Positions 10,309-21,424 are shown, counted from the stretch's first letter. The stretch is 64,000 nucleotides of DNA from Dermatemys mawii (GCA_007922305.1 ML677478.1:1716477-1780476); one strand, 5' to 3'. Numbers and translations are program-made. Notes: generated by a model from the letters alone, not told the origin.

Positions 10309-11500
10309 TCTGTGAAGTTATAAGATGACACTGTGTCAGGTTATTAGTACACGTTCCAAACTCAGGCTGACAAAGTGGTCGGTCTTACACAAAGAAATGT
10401 GTGCTCTGTATATTTTTGTATCTAAACAGTAACCAGAGTCATCAAGCAAGAAGGGAAACAAAGGAAACTTCAAAATGTGAGGAAAAAGCAGCAAGGAACA
10501 TCCTTCTACATAGACATTTTGTCTTCTGGTAACCAGGTTGAAATGTTTCTCAAAGGGGTGATAGGACTATCAAAAGAAGGGCAGAAATTTCAAGGCACCC
10601 TTCTCTCTCTCTCTGCCCATTGATTCACTTCATCTGATAAGATAAAGGAAGCAACCACCGGACTGGGAGATAGATTTTGACCTAACAGCTTTGGCCAGTA
10701 ATTCTGTTAAAAAGCATGTGGTGAGAAAACTTTAGCTTTGAATTTCTCATCATTTGTTAACTTACACACATGTGGCATTCTACCTTTATTGTTCTTGTAA
10801 CCATGTCTGATTTCTATGCCTCTTTATTTCTATGCCTCTTTATCTGTGTGGTCAATAAACATTTTTTGTTGTTGTATCTAATCCACTGTGTTTAAATAGA
10901 AGTGTCTGAGAAACTAAGTTGCATGGATATTGGTGCTGTTAAAGAAATAATGGAGAATGTAGCTTGCATTGTCTAGGATGGGACTGGGCAGCAAAGGACA
11001 TACATTTCTGGAGGGAAATCCAGGACTGGGGAGTGTGTTGGGGTCCCCCTAGAGTCTAACCAAGAGTGGTTAGAGCCTGAGTGTAACCCTATTCCTGGCC
11101 AGGCTGCAGTTACACACACATGACCAGGGTCTGATTTCCATGCTAGATGGTTGTTTGTGAGTCGCCCAAGTGGAAGCTACTTCAGCAAGGTTGCAGGCAG
11201 ATGTGACATAGCTGCGGATTAGTCTGCGTTGGAGTCTGGTATGTCACAGCCACCAACCAAGAAAATATCCCACTAACATCAAAGGACTCTCACCAAACGT
11301 GTGGTGCTGAGTGACAGTGGTGTTCTGTTGATTTGAAAGAGTGAGATCACCACAGGGATAGGCCCATGCAGTGATCTATGGTTGCAGAAACACAAGGCCA
11401 TTGTGATCATCACCTCCCCTCAAGGAGATCCATGGCAGGCCTAGTGATCACTCTTCTCTTCTTCACTGTGGAAGCAGAATTTATCCCCCACAGGTGCACA
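10309..11500 (+). repeat. Distal block, copy 2
   Basis: Resumes the duplicated unit after the transposon (TGTGAAGTTATAAGATGACACTG) and follows the same order as 3240-4400, including the CCAGTAATTCTG/CATGTGGTGAG region near 10690-10725 and GCAGATGTGACATAGC near 11197. No conserved reading frame. Confidence 0.55.
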
Positions 11501-11524
11501 GACTTGGCTGGTATTATCAGGATT

Positions 11525-11612
11525 TAGGTACTAGTCACAACACAGCCACTGCAGGAGGTGGTCGTAGTCCTTCCCTTTGTAATTTTTTGCCCAGTAGTTG
11601 GGGTGTTCACCA
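11525..11612 (+). repeat. SINE-like tail fragment
   Basis: The stretch with TCCTTCCCTTTGTAATTTTT followed by GCCCAGTAGTTGG recurs at 38285-38430 and, inverted, at 50763-50900. In those copies it continues into a B-box-like GATCCAGGTTCAATT. This suggests a decayed tRNA-type SINE, of which only the first half is kept here. Confidence 0.35.
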
Positions 11613-11639
11613 ATCCATATTAATTTTAATTTCTACTGA

Positions 11640-12710
11640 CCAAGCATTCAAGACGACCTTTCTGGGGACATGATGAGTTACAAACAGTTTGGGTTTCTTT
11701 ATTCTGAGTGGGGCGCTTCTTTGGTCTTAGTACACATATCTGGAAACCAAGGAAGTGAATTTCTGTTGGGTATTGGACAATATCTTACTATGACAGGTAG
11801 TATTATCCCTGTCTTAACAGGCTCATCCCACTGATGTGGTTACCATGGGCAGCTGGAACTCCAGGTGGTATCCCCATAGGGACCCTCTATTTTAACCTCT
11901 ATTTCCCAGTGGTTCCCTATGGTGTTTATAAGGTGAGTCTTAAGTCCCACTTCCCTGTCCCGGGAATTAATATTGGTATTTCCTAGTGGTCTCCGGATTC
12001 AATTTGTAATTTTATCCTACCATTCTAAGAGGACTCCTGGTTCCCTGGTGGGGATCTGTGATTGATTATTTAGGGGGGAATGACACTTGACCAGGGGAGA
12101 GATTGTGGTGGGCTCCCCCTAGACAGATTTGAATATCTGGGACATAAAGGCCCCCAAGAACAGGAACTATCAAACCTTAGACTGAGGTTTCATGGATTTG
12201 GAGGGTAGTAGTGGTTGAGCAGCACCTTATGTTCCAAAACCCAGGAATCCTTTCCTGTAAAAAGTCCAAGACCTTAATATTCATGAAAAAAGTTTTATCT
12301 GTGAGATATGGACCATTTTAATTTTAAATCCTTCTCACGCAATGCGGTATACCAGTGGGCTGAGGTGGTCCACTACTGAATAAGGTCCTGTCCATTTTGA
12401 TTCCAGTGAGTGGCCCCCTTTCCCCAATTTGAGATACATGACTTGATCCCCTGTTTCCCATAGGGCTATTTCAGTATGCTTTTGTGTGGGGATTTTTTTA
12501 TTCATTTCTTCGATAGCTTGATTGACCCCATATCAGAGAGTGGTTTTCTCTCCTTGCAGCTGTTTAAGCCATGGTAAATAGTCACGCTGTGTTACATTAA
12601 GGATTTCTCCCGGATCTTGTGTTAGGTGGTGCCATGTTACTGAAATTATCTGGGATCATAAAGATCATTGGTGCAATCAAGGTTCTATAGTGGCACCAAA
12701 TCTTATGTAA
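11640..12710 (-). mobile_element. Decayed endogenous retrovirus segment (integrase C-terminus region)
   Basis: On the minus strand around 12310-12445 a reading frame encodes sequence like the C-terminal part of a retroviral integrase, including KWTGPYSVVDHLSP, the conserved pattern after the catalytic core in gammaretrovirus-like pol. The frame is broken by an in-frame TGA shortly after this motif, and I find no long open frame on either side. Sequence at 11640-12300 lies where the pol end/env start would be but is not recognisable. An old, inactive copy with no LTR pair identified. Confidence 0.55.
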
Positions 12711-13370
12711 TGAGGGGTCATATACCGTCTCTAAGACCAGATTACGGTTTGCTGTTCATGATTATGCTATCTGTATGTGTGTATCATTTTTGTAGTTAAA
12801 GTTATGAATATTGGCTCTGTACTGTCTATCTTTCCAAATTTTGTCCTACGCTGCTGGATAACCTGCCAGACCACTTGGTGTTGGCTTTGCTTAGCCTGCT
12901 CGTTGGCCCGTTAAGGAACATCAGCTACACAACTGACCCATTGAGAAAGGGAGGATACATCCTGTGTTTTAGCGAGGGGGCAGGGATTGCCATGTGACTC
13001 AATACTCCATTTTGTGTCCAATAGAAATTCAATGCTAGCCACATTTGTGGTTTTGAATTTTTCTTATTCACCACTTTACAAAAAAGGATTAAAAAAACTT
13101 ACTACAAATGACATTTCAAATTATTTTTATTAATATAAAAATATGTAGATATTACAAGAAATAGTAATAGGTACTACTAACACAAAATTACTTCAGTGTG
13201 ACATTTTGCATTCTTTTTCTGGTACCATAACCCTCATCTCTGGTTCACACATCCCCTCATTATGCACTCACGCATTAGACTTATGCTCTTGCATTAAGCA
13301 CGATTCAATAGCCTATTTGCCACATCTGGCTAATGATGAATGTATTGGACACCTCTGGTGTAGATAATAC
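12711..13370. other. Non-coding: LTR-B-like 5' fragment and A/T-rich DNA
   Basis: 12725-13020 resembles the 5' part of LTR-B (TGTGTATCATTTTTGTAGTT, AAAGTTATGAATATTGGCTC, then CCATGTGACTC...CTCCATTTTGT). From 13020 to 13370 is A/T-rich sequence with no features I recognise. No gene. Confidence 0.35.
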
Positions 13371-13445
13371 TCAGTTGTACTGTGAGTGCAGGGGTCTTGA
13401 CTAGATGAGCTCTCAAGGTCCCTTCCAGTCCTACTATTCTGTGAT
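13371..13445 (+). repeat. CR1 LINE 3' end
   Basis: Typical CR1 tail: GAGTGCAGGGGTCTTGACTA, GAGCTCTCAAGGTCCCTTCC then AGTCCTACTATTCTGTGATC, ending in the family's short ATTCTRTGAT repeats. Only the last ~75 bp remain. CR1 is the dominant LINE of turtles, birds and crocodilians. Confidence 0.75.
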
Positions 13446-13524
13446 CTCAGAAAGGGCCCGGCCCCGGCAGAAGGCAGACTGAGCACTGGGCAAGCCTATG
13501 CTTGACATTCACCTCAGCTGTAAC

Positions 13525-13890
13525 TCATCACACACACACACACACGCACACACACAAACATAGTGTCCACTGCAAACCAAACATACACAGAGAGACAGAG
13601 TGCCTACTACACACTCTCACACACACAAATACACAGTGCTCACTCCACACCAAACACAGACACAGTGCTCATCACACACACACACACACACAAACACAGA
13701 ATGCCCACTACACAGACACACACACAGCTCACTACACACCAAACACACACACAGAGTGCCCACTGCACACACATGCGCACACACAACCCACACAATGCTC
13801 ACTGCACACAACACACACAGTGCCCACTGCGCTCCAAGCACACACACACATAGAGTGCCTACCACACACGCACAGACACAGCCTGACACT
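13525..13890 (+). repeat. CA-rich minisatellite
   Basis: Alternating (CA)n runs and a longer degenerate unit with AGTGCCCACTGCACACCAAA. It follows a CR1 tail by about 80 bp, as do the copies at 36770-36925 and 45178-45365 and, inverted, 22263-22330 and 52140-52250. Long low-complexity frames through it (Thr/His-rich on one strand, Cys/Val-rich on the other) are artefacts of the repeat. Confidence 0.85.
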
Positions 13891-14044
13891 GCTCTCGATC
13901 CGAATGCAGAATAATTTCTACTGGGAACCTGGGACAACTGGAATATTTCCAGCTAGCCTGAACAAAAAGAGCCAAAGGGGATTCTGCTGGCCTGGCAGGG
14001 AGACAGGACTAGATTTCACAACTGGTCTTTTCCATTGGCAGCTT

Positions 14045-14320
14045 CTCTGAGGCCTGGTTTATGCTTAAAAATTGGATCAACAGAGCTCTGTCATACAGGG
14101 GAGAGGGGGACTTTTCACATCCCACGTGAGGCAGTTAGCTTGTATTGACCCTCAGTGTAATTCTTCCATTGACTTAGCTACTGCCATTCAGAAACGTTGA
14201 TTAACCCCATCAATGGAAAACCCCTTTCATCAGTATGGAAAGCTTCTAAACTATGGCCTTTCTGCACATCATAGCTGAGTCAATGTAATGGCTTTAGTAC
14301 AGTCATTCTCTGATTCGATG
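14045..14320. mobile_element. MITE-like element within block X
   Basis: GCCTGGTTTATGCTTAAAA near 14051 and AATGGCTTTAGTACAGTCATTC near 14288 are weak inverted ends. Between them lies paired sequence such as TTCTTCCATTGACTTAGCTA and CATCAATGGAAAACCCC, the symmetric structure of a long hairpin MITE. Copies at 37405-37680, 45535-45800, 21790-22080 (-) and 51715-51970 (-). Confidence 0.5.
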
Positions 14321-15024
14321 GGGGAGATTTCCCTCTTCCTTTTAAAGCTATTTTTCCCTGCTTTTCCAGTCACTCGTCTCCTTCTCTTCGTAAAGCTCTT
14401 TCCTTTTTTTGAGAAGTAAATATGTTCATAAAAGTCAAAATTTCTTCTCTCAGGATGATTCCTTCCTTTTCCTCCTATGAATGCCTCACTGTAGCTTCAT
14501 ATCAAGAACAAAATGCTCTAAAACTGATTTGCTTGCTCATGGTTTGGTGGTACCTCTTTGTTTATCCTCCCTTCACTTACAGTGAGTTGAGGATGGAACC
14601 AGTACCTGCTCAGAACACTAAAATAAGACTTAAATTCACATCTTTCCCTGTTTGCTAATCACTCCAATGTTACCGCAACACCTCGTTAGCTGCTTCCTTG
14701 GGTGGCAGAGGTTAAGTTGATCCCTGGAACTTCTTTGTTTCCAGGACAACAAGAGTGCAGAGCACATGCAATTAATGTCACCGTGTCTTTCCTTGTGGAC
14801 ATGGAAGACAGAGAACCAGAGCATCAGCTGGTTTGTTTCACTGTCTCTCCCGTGAAGTCCTTTTAATATGATACAAAACAGAGCGGAATGTATTTCACTT
14901 TATTTGTTGGCCACCTCTCCAAATGTCTCTTTAAATATTTCCCAGTGTTGGGACACAAAGGCTGTCTAGAAATGAGTGAATTTCTTCTGGATTAAGAATT
15001 AATGTAAAAAATAAGAGCTTTTTA
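14321..15024 (+). repeat. Block X (duplicated non-coding block)
   Basis: Shared sequence following the MITE: TTCCTTTTCCTCC...GAATGCCTCACTG, TGGTGGTACCTCTTTG, TTGGGTGGCAGAGGTTAA and TTTCCCAGTGTTGGGACA. The same order occurs at 37680-38160 and 45800-46500, and inverted at 21425-21780 and 51060-51710. Short frames are not conserved across copies. Confidence 0.5.
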
Positions 15025-15538
15025 ACTGAACTAACACCTGGAGTGAGAAGATAATATCTGTAACTGATTGATGAGTTTATTAAGCTTAGATTTGCATGTT
15101 TTACTTTATGATTTTCTTTCTTCTTGTTGTTACTACTTAAAACCACTGAAAACTTACTTTTTATACTTAATAAAATCACTTTTGTTTATTTATAAACTCA
15201 CTGTAAGTAATTGTTACCTTGAGGAGAAAACACTTGTGAATATCTTTCTTGTAGTGGTATAGGGGGTTTAAAATGGATTTATTTGGGGTTTAGATCCCCC
15301 TGCGATCTGGGCGTCTGCGTGCTGGAGACAGGTGTCCTCCTGAACTCTTTTCAGTGTAAACCTATAGCTTTGGGGGGCATGGCCCAGACCCCGGGTCTGT
15401 CTTCGAGCAGGCGAGCGCATCAGGCAAAACAAGAGAAGGTTCTGGAGGACCAGACGAGCAGGGAAAATGGGCTCAGAGGTAATTTCAGCATATCGGGTGA
15501 CAGTCTAAATGAAGGTCCCTGTGGTCTAAACCGGCACA
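15025..15538 (+). mobile_element. LTR-A, 3' half
   Basis: Begins around TAACACCTGGAGTGAGAAG, carries TTAATAAAATCAC near 15168-15181 and GGATTTATTTGGGGTTTAGA near 15272, and ends at GGCACA (15538), where the OR 3' flank TTATGCACTGGGG begins. The 5' half is missing; block X is joined directly to it. Confidence 0.55.
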
Positions 15539-15914
15539 TTATGCACTGGGGTTTTCTGCATTTCCAGAAAGCATCCCAGCCCCTGAGTGATGTGCTATTC
15601 CAGTCTGGGTTGTTCTCAATCTCTCCTTTCAAAGATGTTCTACTGTGAATAACTATTTAAATAAACATTGGACGAGAGACATGAAGTTGAGCATCTTACC
15701 CATTGGGTGGGTGCCCCTAGCCACCACCCTATAGAATCATTCTCTCTCTCTCTCTGGCCCTCTCATGCTTCCCATGTTTTGTTCACTGATCTCAGTTGGG
15801 GCCTGCAGACCTTGTCTGGAATGCAAACAAATTAATAATAACAATATAATTATTGGGAATTAAATAAATCTGTTTCCACTTCCCAACACTAAACCAGTAC
15901 AGAGTTACACAGAT

Positions 15915-16838
15915 TCAAGACTTGATTAGGAGTTTATTCATTTCTCTCCTCAGGGTGTCTTTCACCTCTGTGTTCCTCAGGCTGTAGATGAGACGCACAG
16001 GAGTGTAAAACACTGAGGTTACTTTGTCTGTGTCCATGGAATAGCTGGAGGGGGGACGTAAATACATGAAGAGGAGGGTGCCAAAAAAAAGAGCCACAGC
16101 GATCAAGTGGAAAGTGCAGGTGGAGAAGGCTTTACGCCAACACTTGGCAGAACGGATCTGCAGGATGGTGGAGATGATATAGACATAGGAGCGGAGGACA
16201 GTCACAAAGCTGATCCCTGTAATGCAGCATGTGAAAACAAACATCACTATCTCGTTGATGTGGGTGTCAGAACAGGAGAGGGCCAACACTGGGGGCATGT
16301 CACAGAAGAAATGATTGATGATGTTGGATCTGCAGAATGACAGACGAAATGTAAAACACGTGTGTATCATTGAATCTACCACCCCCATAGTCTATGCCGC
16401 AGCCACCAGCCTTGTACAAAACTTCCTGGACATGCTGACCATATAGAGCAGCGGGCCACAGATGGCCACATAATGGTCATAGCCCATCACATCTAGAAAG
16501 AGGCACTCAGCATCTGGAAAAGTGATAGAGAGATACATTTGCACAGCACAGGCCTTGTAAGAAATGTTTTTCCTCTCGGCTAAGAAATTTAGGAACATCT
16601 TCAGGGTAATTATTGAGGATAAGCAGAGGTCACATAAAGACAAATTACTGAGGAAAAAGTACATGGGGGTGTGGAATCGGGGGTCAATGGTGATTAACAA
16701 GATCATCCCCAGATTCCCCAAAAGGGTGATGCCATAAATCAGTAGGAACACCCCAAACAGGGGAAGCTGTAGCTCCGGATGATCTGTCAGTCCTGAGAGA
16801 ATGAACTCAGTCACCTCCGAGTGATTTCCCTTTTCCAT
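15915..16838 (-). pseudogene. Olfactory receptor pseudogene: nonsense codon plus 15-bp deletion in TM7
   Basis: Paralogue of the other ORs with three independent lesions. (1) Codon 149, Tyr in the paralogues, is TAG (complement of 16392-16394), truncating the protein after TM3; the frame reopens straight after. (2) Six codons (IPMLNP in paralogues, 282-287) are replaced by one Arg, a net loss of 15 bp that removes the NP of the TM7 NPxIY motif; this accounts exactly for the 924-bp length against 939. (3) The DRY box reads YDHY within [11 protein letters not shown]. The rest, including the 71-nt leader (16839-16909) and acceptor (complement of 16910-16919), is well kept, so decay looks recent. 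Its upstream composite site is also altered. Confidence 0.95.
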
Positions 16839-17524
16839 CTCCTCTCAACAGAGATCAGACAGCTACAGAGATGTGGGCAGGTGGATGGTGCGGAAATCCT
16901 GTCCCTTCTCTGTAATGAAGTAAGTGAAGATAAACAGAGATCAGTTTGTTATTGGACATCAGTACCCGCTCAGGGAAGGGCTTAGTTCACAGAACCAGAT
17001 GTTCACAGCTGGTTATTCAAATTGTTTGATAGAATACATATGGTGTAAATACAATGACACACAGGATAATCATGCCCCACACACGAACACTCCTGTTCAC
17101 TAATCCAAGCAGCAAACAGTGACTTGTGACTCTGCTGTAAGAGAATCAGGGTGAAAATTGTCTCAGTCTGAAGAGATTATTTTATAGCTCAAAAAGGGGT
17201 GAGAGTAAAGGAGTGTCAGTCTTTCTCCCTTTTTGTACAAGGTTAGCCCTGTGTCTTGGCATAATAGTTTAGGGGAAGTCTTGCTTACAGTGTGAATTAA
17301 GCTTTCAGGAATTTACTTTAGCCTGTATAAAAACCCAGAGACATAATGGAAAGTTCTCGCTTTGGTGACTATATAATTGCCTATTTTTTCCAACCAGGGA
17401 GGTTGCTCCTCTAGGAGAAGTGTTAGGAGTTGGGACTGAGGCTTTTAATGCTGGAGGTCTTGAATTCAATACCTACGATCCTCATGGTGTCTGAGTGTGT
17501 GTGACTGTGATGTTGGAGAATTGC

Positions 17525-17750
17525 ACATACCTGCTGAGGAGAGAGAGAGAGAGAAAGAGAGAGAGAGATGTGGTGGCATTTCGCCATCTTTACAAACTGC
17601 CAGTTTAGATCATTCAGGAGATTTTATACTGAGATGTGTGATCTATTCCTGAGGCAACTGGGAATAGCTGAGCTCAGAGCACCATATCACTTAATTAATG
17701 CATTCAGTGAATCAAAGCACATTGGTTTAGTTGGTGCCCTGGGTACTAAT
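17525..17750 (-). promoter_or_regulatory. Promoter and exon 1 of the OR pseudogene (degraded)
   Basis: The composite site at 17728-17750 reads TAGTTGGTGCCCTGGGTACT then AAT: both the first homeodomain core (TAATT to TAGTT) and the CCC-NN-GGG/ATTAAT half are altered relative to the paralogues. TATAAAA is intact (complement of 17622-17628). The donor is GTATGT (complement of 17525-17530). TATA-to-donor spacing is 91 bp instead of 74-75 because of a GA-repeat expansion near 17538-17570 within exon 1. Confidence 0.55.
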
Positions 17751-18165
17751 TTGACCTACTCTTTCTTACGCTGTTATGAAATGATGCAATTTCTACAGGT
17801 TTACACAGTAGGAGGTTAGGGGTATATTTCATCCTGCTATTTTCAGTGCAAGCCAGGTGCTGCATAGAGCTGATCCACAAACAGGTTTGTTTGTGGAGAT
17901 CTTTTCATTCAGAAATACCACAGGTGTGTATCAGATACCACACAGCACCAATCTCTTCCATGGTCCAGGCTCCCAGGCTGGACCACATCCCCCATTATGC
18001 ACGATGGTCTCTCTTTTTGATGAACTGCCCTAGAACATCACCAGAGTCCCACAGCCATGGTTGAGGGAGGAGGAGAGTTTGGTATTTTGATGGGAAGTTT
18101 ATAAATTCAAGGGAAAAGAGAATTTTGTGGAAAAAATAGTTGAATGGAAAATCCAAATTCCCATC

Positions 18166-18803
18166 TGCAGCGAAGCGGCGACTCACCCTGCGGTGCCTCC
18201 TGCTGGTCGTCCAGGAATTAGCTCTTGCCAGCGTCTGGAGCTCTGCAGGTTGTAGTCCCGCTTGCTGCTTGCCCCGTGTCCCTCCCTGTACCCCGGTGCC
18301 CTCTTCCCTGGGGTGCTGCACCCCTGCAGGACCACCACACTCTAGCTCTGGGTCCCCACTCCCTGGAGAACCCTCACCCACTATCCCCACCTTGCCTCAG
18401 TCTAGGCAACTGCCAGTCACCACTTGCCCCCGTTCTCTGGGGCAAACTGCAGTATCATTGCCATTCATCATTAGCAAGGAGGGTTTGGCCTGCTGCTTCT
18501 GCCTCTACAGCCATGGGCTGACCCCTGCAACTCCAGTACCCCTTTACTGGGCCATCCCTTAGGCCCTGCAGTATCCACTCAAGCTCCCAGCAGCCAGGCT
18601 TGTCTGCCTCTGCAGATAGAGGAAACTGTCTCTCCCCACCAAACTCTAGGCCCTTTTATCGGGGCCAGCTGGGCCCTAACTGATGCAGCCACAGCTGTGG
18701 CTGCTCTGCCCACTCAGCCTGGGAGCTGGCTTTCTCCCAGCCACAACCCTTTGCAGGGCTGTTTTAAGCCCTTCTCCTGGAGTAGGACAGACGACCCACT
18801 GCA
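18166..18803. mobile_element. Solo LTR, 638 bp, with 5-bp target-site duplication
   Basis: Interrupts the duplicated upstream flank cleanly. The insert begins TGCAGCGAAGC and ends CCCACTGCA (TG...CA with TGCAG/CTGCA inverted ends) and is flanked by CCATC at 18161-18165 and 18804-18808. The empty site in unit 1 reads TTTCCCATCAAAAAATC. It is GC-richer than its surroundings. Five-base duplications and TG...CA ends are the hallmark of retroviral or Gypsy LTRs. No internal genes remain. Confidence 0.72.
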
Positions 18804-19303
18804 CCATCAAAAACACTTCTTATGAAAAATTTTCAGCAAATTTGACATCAAAGGAACAGAAATTTAGATACAGGTGAAAAGTCGTAATTGTTTGCAGCTG
18901 TAGCTGATATCTCAGTCATTCCTGGTTTCAGAATCACCTCATTGTCCCTGCCCCATAAGGGGAATGTAAAACCTGGAAGACATGTAAGAGTACTCCAGAT
19001 TTCCTAGCTATTTATAGCATGCCAGTCAACATGGCATGCTATGTCCTTCCCTTGCGAGATCACTCTCCAAAGTAGGAAGGATAGGTTAATTCATTGTGCT
19101 TGATGAAGAAGATGTGATGACCAGAGGAGCTCAGGAGGAGAACACAGTGTGATCCATATTTCTGCAGTTCACAAAACCATCCTTCTGGCAGGCATATTAT
19201 CTGCACACAGAGCTCAGCTTTAACATGCTAAATAAATCTATGAGTCAACTAGAAATAGTCATGCTCTCATCATAGATATTAATAGAATATTTTTGATAAT
19301 GTG

Positions 19304-20105
19304 CAGTAACTCTCCATTTAATGTCCTATCACTTAATGTTGTTTCAATCTTACTTCCCTGCTCCATTACAAGTTGTGCTATGTTCCCCTGTAATGTTGTT
19401 TGGCTGCCTGCTTTGTCCACAGCTGGCACCACACCTATTAGCTCCTCTACACCCCACCAGTGCCTCCTACTGGCAGACCCCACAGATCAGTGCCTTCACC
19501 CTGCTCCCCCCACATCCTACCCAGGGCAATCAGATGGTTTGCAGTGTTTAGGAGGCAGGGGAGGGAGGGGGAGGAGCGAGGACATGATGTGCAGAGTTAA
19601 AGCAGAGGAGGTGCAGTGGAGAAGAGGCAAGTTAAGGGTGGGGTTTAGGGGAAAGGGGTGGAGTGGGCAGGCTGAGGGCTGAGCCCCCCACCCCTGGGGC
19701 TTGCACAGTAGGGGAAGCTGCCACTGCTCCTGTGCAACGTGCTTCTCCTACCCACGGCACAGTCAGCCTCCTTGCCTGCCTCATTGTCAGCAGTGCCACT
19801 GGGCTGTGCCCATATGAAGTTAGGCGGGGGCACCTCCCATTGCTTCATACTCAGCAATGATGACTGTAGTATTAATTTGTTTCTTTAAAACTGTTTTAAA
19901 ACATATATCTGAATGAAATTGCTTGTTTAAAATTGTTTAAAATGTATCTAATGCCTTTTATCTGGCAAAGAAAAAAAATTTCCCTGGAATCTAAACCCCA
20001 CTATTTACATTATGTGAAACAATATTAAGTGAATTAAATATCCTCATAAGAACTAAAGTTGCATTTTTCAGGAACATAACCACAACGTTCAGTGAGGAGT
20101 TCCTG
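19304..20105. mobile_element. Tigger/mariner-like transposon, same insertion as in unit 2
   Basis: Ends CAGTAACTCTCCATTTAATG and, at the far side, GTTCAGTGAGGAGTTCCTG. It is flanked by TG (decayed TA) at 19302-19303 and TA at 20106-20107, in the same flank position as 9505-10308. 802 bp, no transposase frame. The shared site shows the two units descend from one copy that already carried the insert. Confidence 0.72.
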
Positions 20106-20107
20106 TA

Positions 20108-20756
20108 TGGGAAGTTACAAGATGACACTGTATCAGTTTATTAATACATCTTCCAAACTCAGGCTGGCAAACTGGTCTGATCTTCCACAAAGAAATGTGT
20201 GTTCTGCTTAATTTTGTATCTAAACAATAACCAGAGTCATCAAGCAAGAAGGGAAACAAAGGAAGCCCCAAAAGATGAGGGAAAAGCATCAGAGAACATT
20301 CTTCTACATAGACATTTTTTCTTCCAGTAACCAGGTGAAAATGTGTCTCAAAGAGGGGAAAGGACAATAAAAAGAAGGGGCAGACATTCCAAGGCACGAC
20401 TCACTCGATCTCTCTCTGACCACAGATTCACTGCATCTGAATGGATAGAGGAAGCAGCCGTTGGACCAGGGAAAGGATCCTGACCTAAGAAGTTTGGTCG
20501 GTAAGACTGCTGAAAGCATGTGGTGAGGAAAATTTTCCTTTGAACTTCACATCATTTGTTAACATAGGCACAAGCTGCATTCTAGCTTTATTTTTCTTGG
20601 GACCATGTTCAACTTTATTTCTCTTTCAAGGGTTATTTAATTAGTTACCCAAATTAGAACATCTTTGAGAGGAGAGATTGTTGTGCTATTCCAGTCTGGG
20701 TTGCTCACTCGGGGGCTGGGATATTTTTTGGCAATGCAGAAAACCCAAGTGCATGA
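20108..20756 (+). repeat. Distal block, truncated, joined to inverted OR 3' flank
   Basis: Follows unit order to about 20620 (GGTCGGTAAGACTGCTG near 20498, ACAAGCTGCATTCTAGC near 20570). It then switches into the inverted OR 3' flank (GGTTATTTAATTAGTTACCC, CTATTCCAGTCTGGGTTGC). The switch near 20630 is a rearrangement junction. Confidence 0.5.
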
Positions 20757-21424
20757 TGTGCCATGTTCAGTCACAGAGACCCCCTTTGGCACTGTCACCT
20801 AATGTGCTGAAATTACCTCTGAACCTGTTTTCCTTGCCAGCCTGGGCCTCCAGAACCCTGCCTTGTTGAGCCAGACACACTCACCTGCTGCAACACAGAC
20901 CCCGGAATCTGGGCCACACCCCCAAAGCTACAGATCTAGACTGAAACCAGCTCAGCGGGACACCTGTCTCCAGCACACAGACACACAGATCCCAATGGGA
21001 TCTAACCCCCAAATAAATCCTTTTTACTCTCTATAATTTTATACAGGGTAATATGATAAATGTTTGTGCTCTATATTACCATAAGGGAGATCTGCACAAC
21101 TATTTGCTTACACTGAGTTTATAAGTAAACAAAAATTATTTTATTACGTATAAAAAGTTGTATTTAAGTGGTTTTAAGTAAGAACAGATGGAACATAATA
21201 AGTCACAAAGCAAAATAAAGCAAAACACGCAAGGCTAACCTTAGTACACTCAGAAATCAGTTATAAATATTTTCTCCCCCTACTTGTTACTTCAGGAAAA
21301 ATCCTTCTCAGGTCAGATGTCTTTTATGACCTGGCTCCAGCCTGTTCTCATCCACCCCTGGTGTTAGGGTCCTTTTCTTTTCAGGTGCTTGCAGGTATCA
21401 CTGTGGGGTGGGGAGGCCGTCTCC
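20757..21424 (-). mobile_element. LTR-A, inverted partial copy
   Basis: Complement of the 3' half of LTR-A: starts TGTGCCATGTTCAGTCACAG, contains the inverse of the poly-A-like TTAATAAAAT region near 21140 and ends with the inverse of the ACCTGCAAGCACCTG stretch, where block X (-) is fused at about 21425. Confidence 0.55.

Noticed and set aside
13525..13890. Possible CRISPR-like array of short repeats
   Set aside because: Units are degenerate, overlapping CA-rich repeats with no unique spacers, in a vertebrate genome.
13502..14050. Thr/His-rich 182-codon frame and overlapping Cys/Val-rich frame
   Set aside because: Both are translations of the CA/GT minisatellite and do not persist in the other copies of the module.
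18140..18562. Cys/Pro-rich frame of 140 codons
   Set aside because: Lies inside the GC-rich solo LTR and begins outside it; composition artefact.
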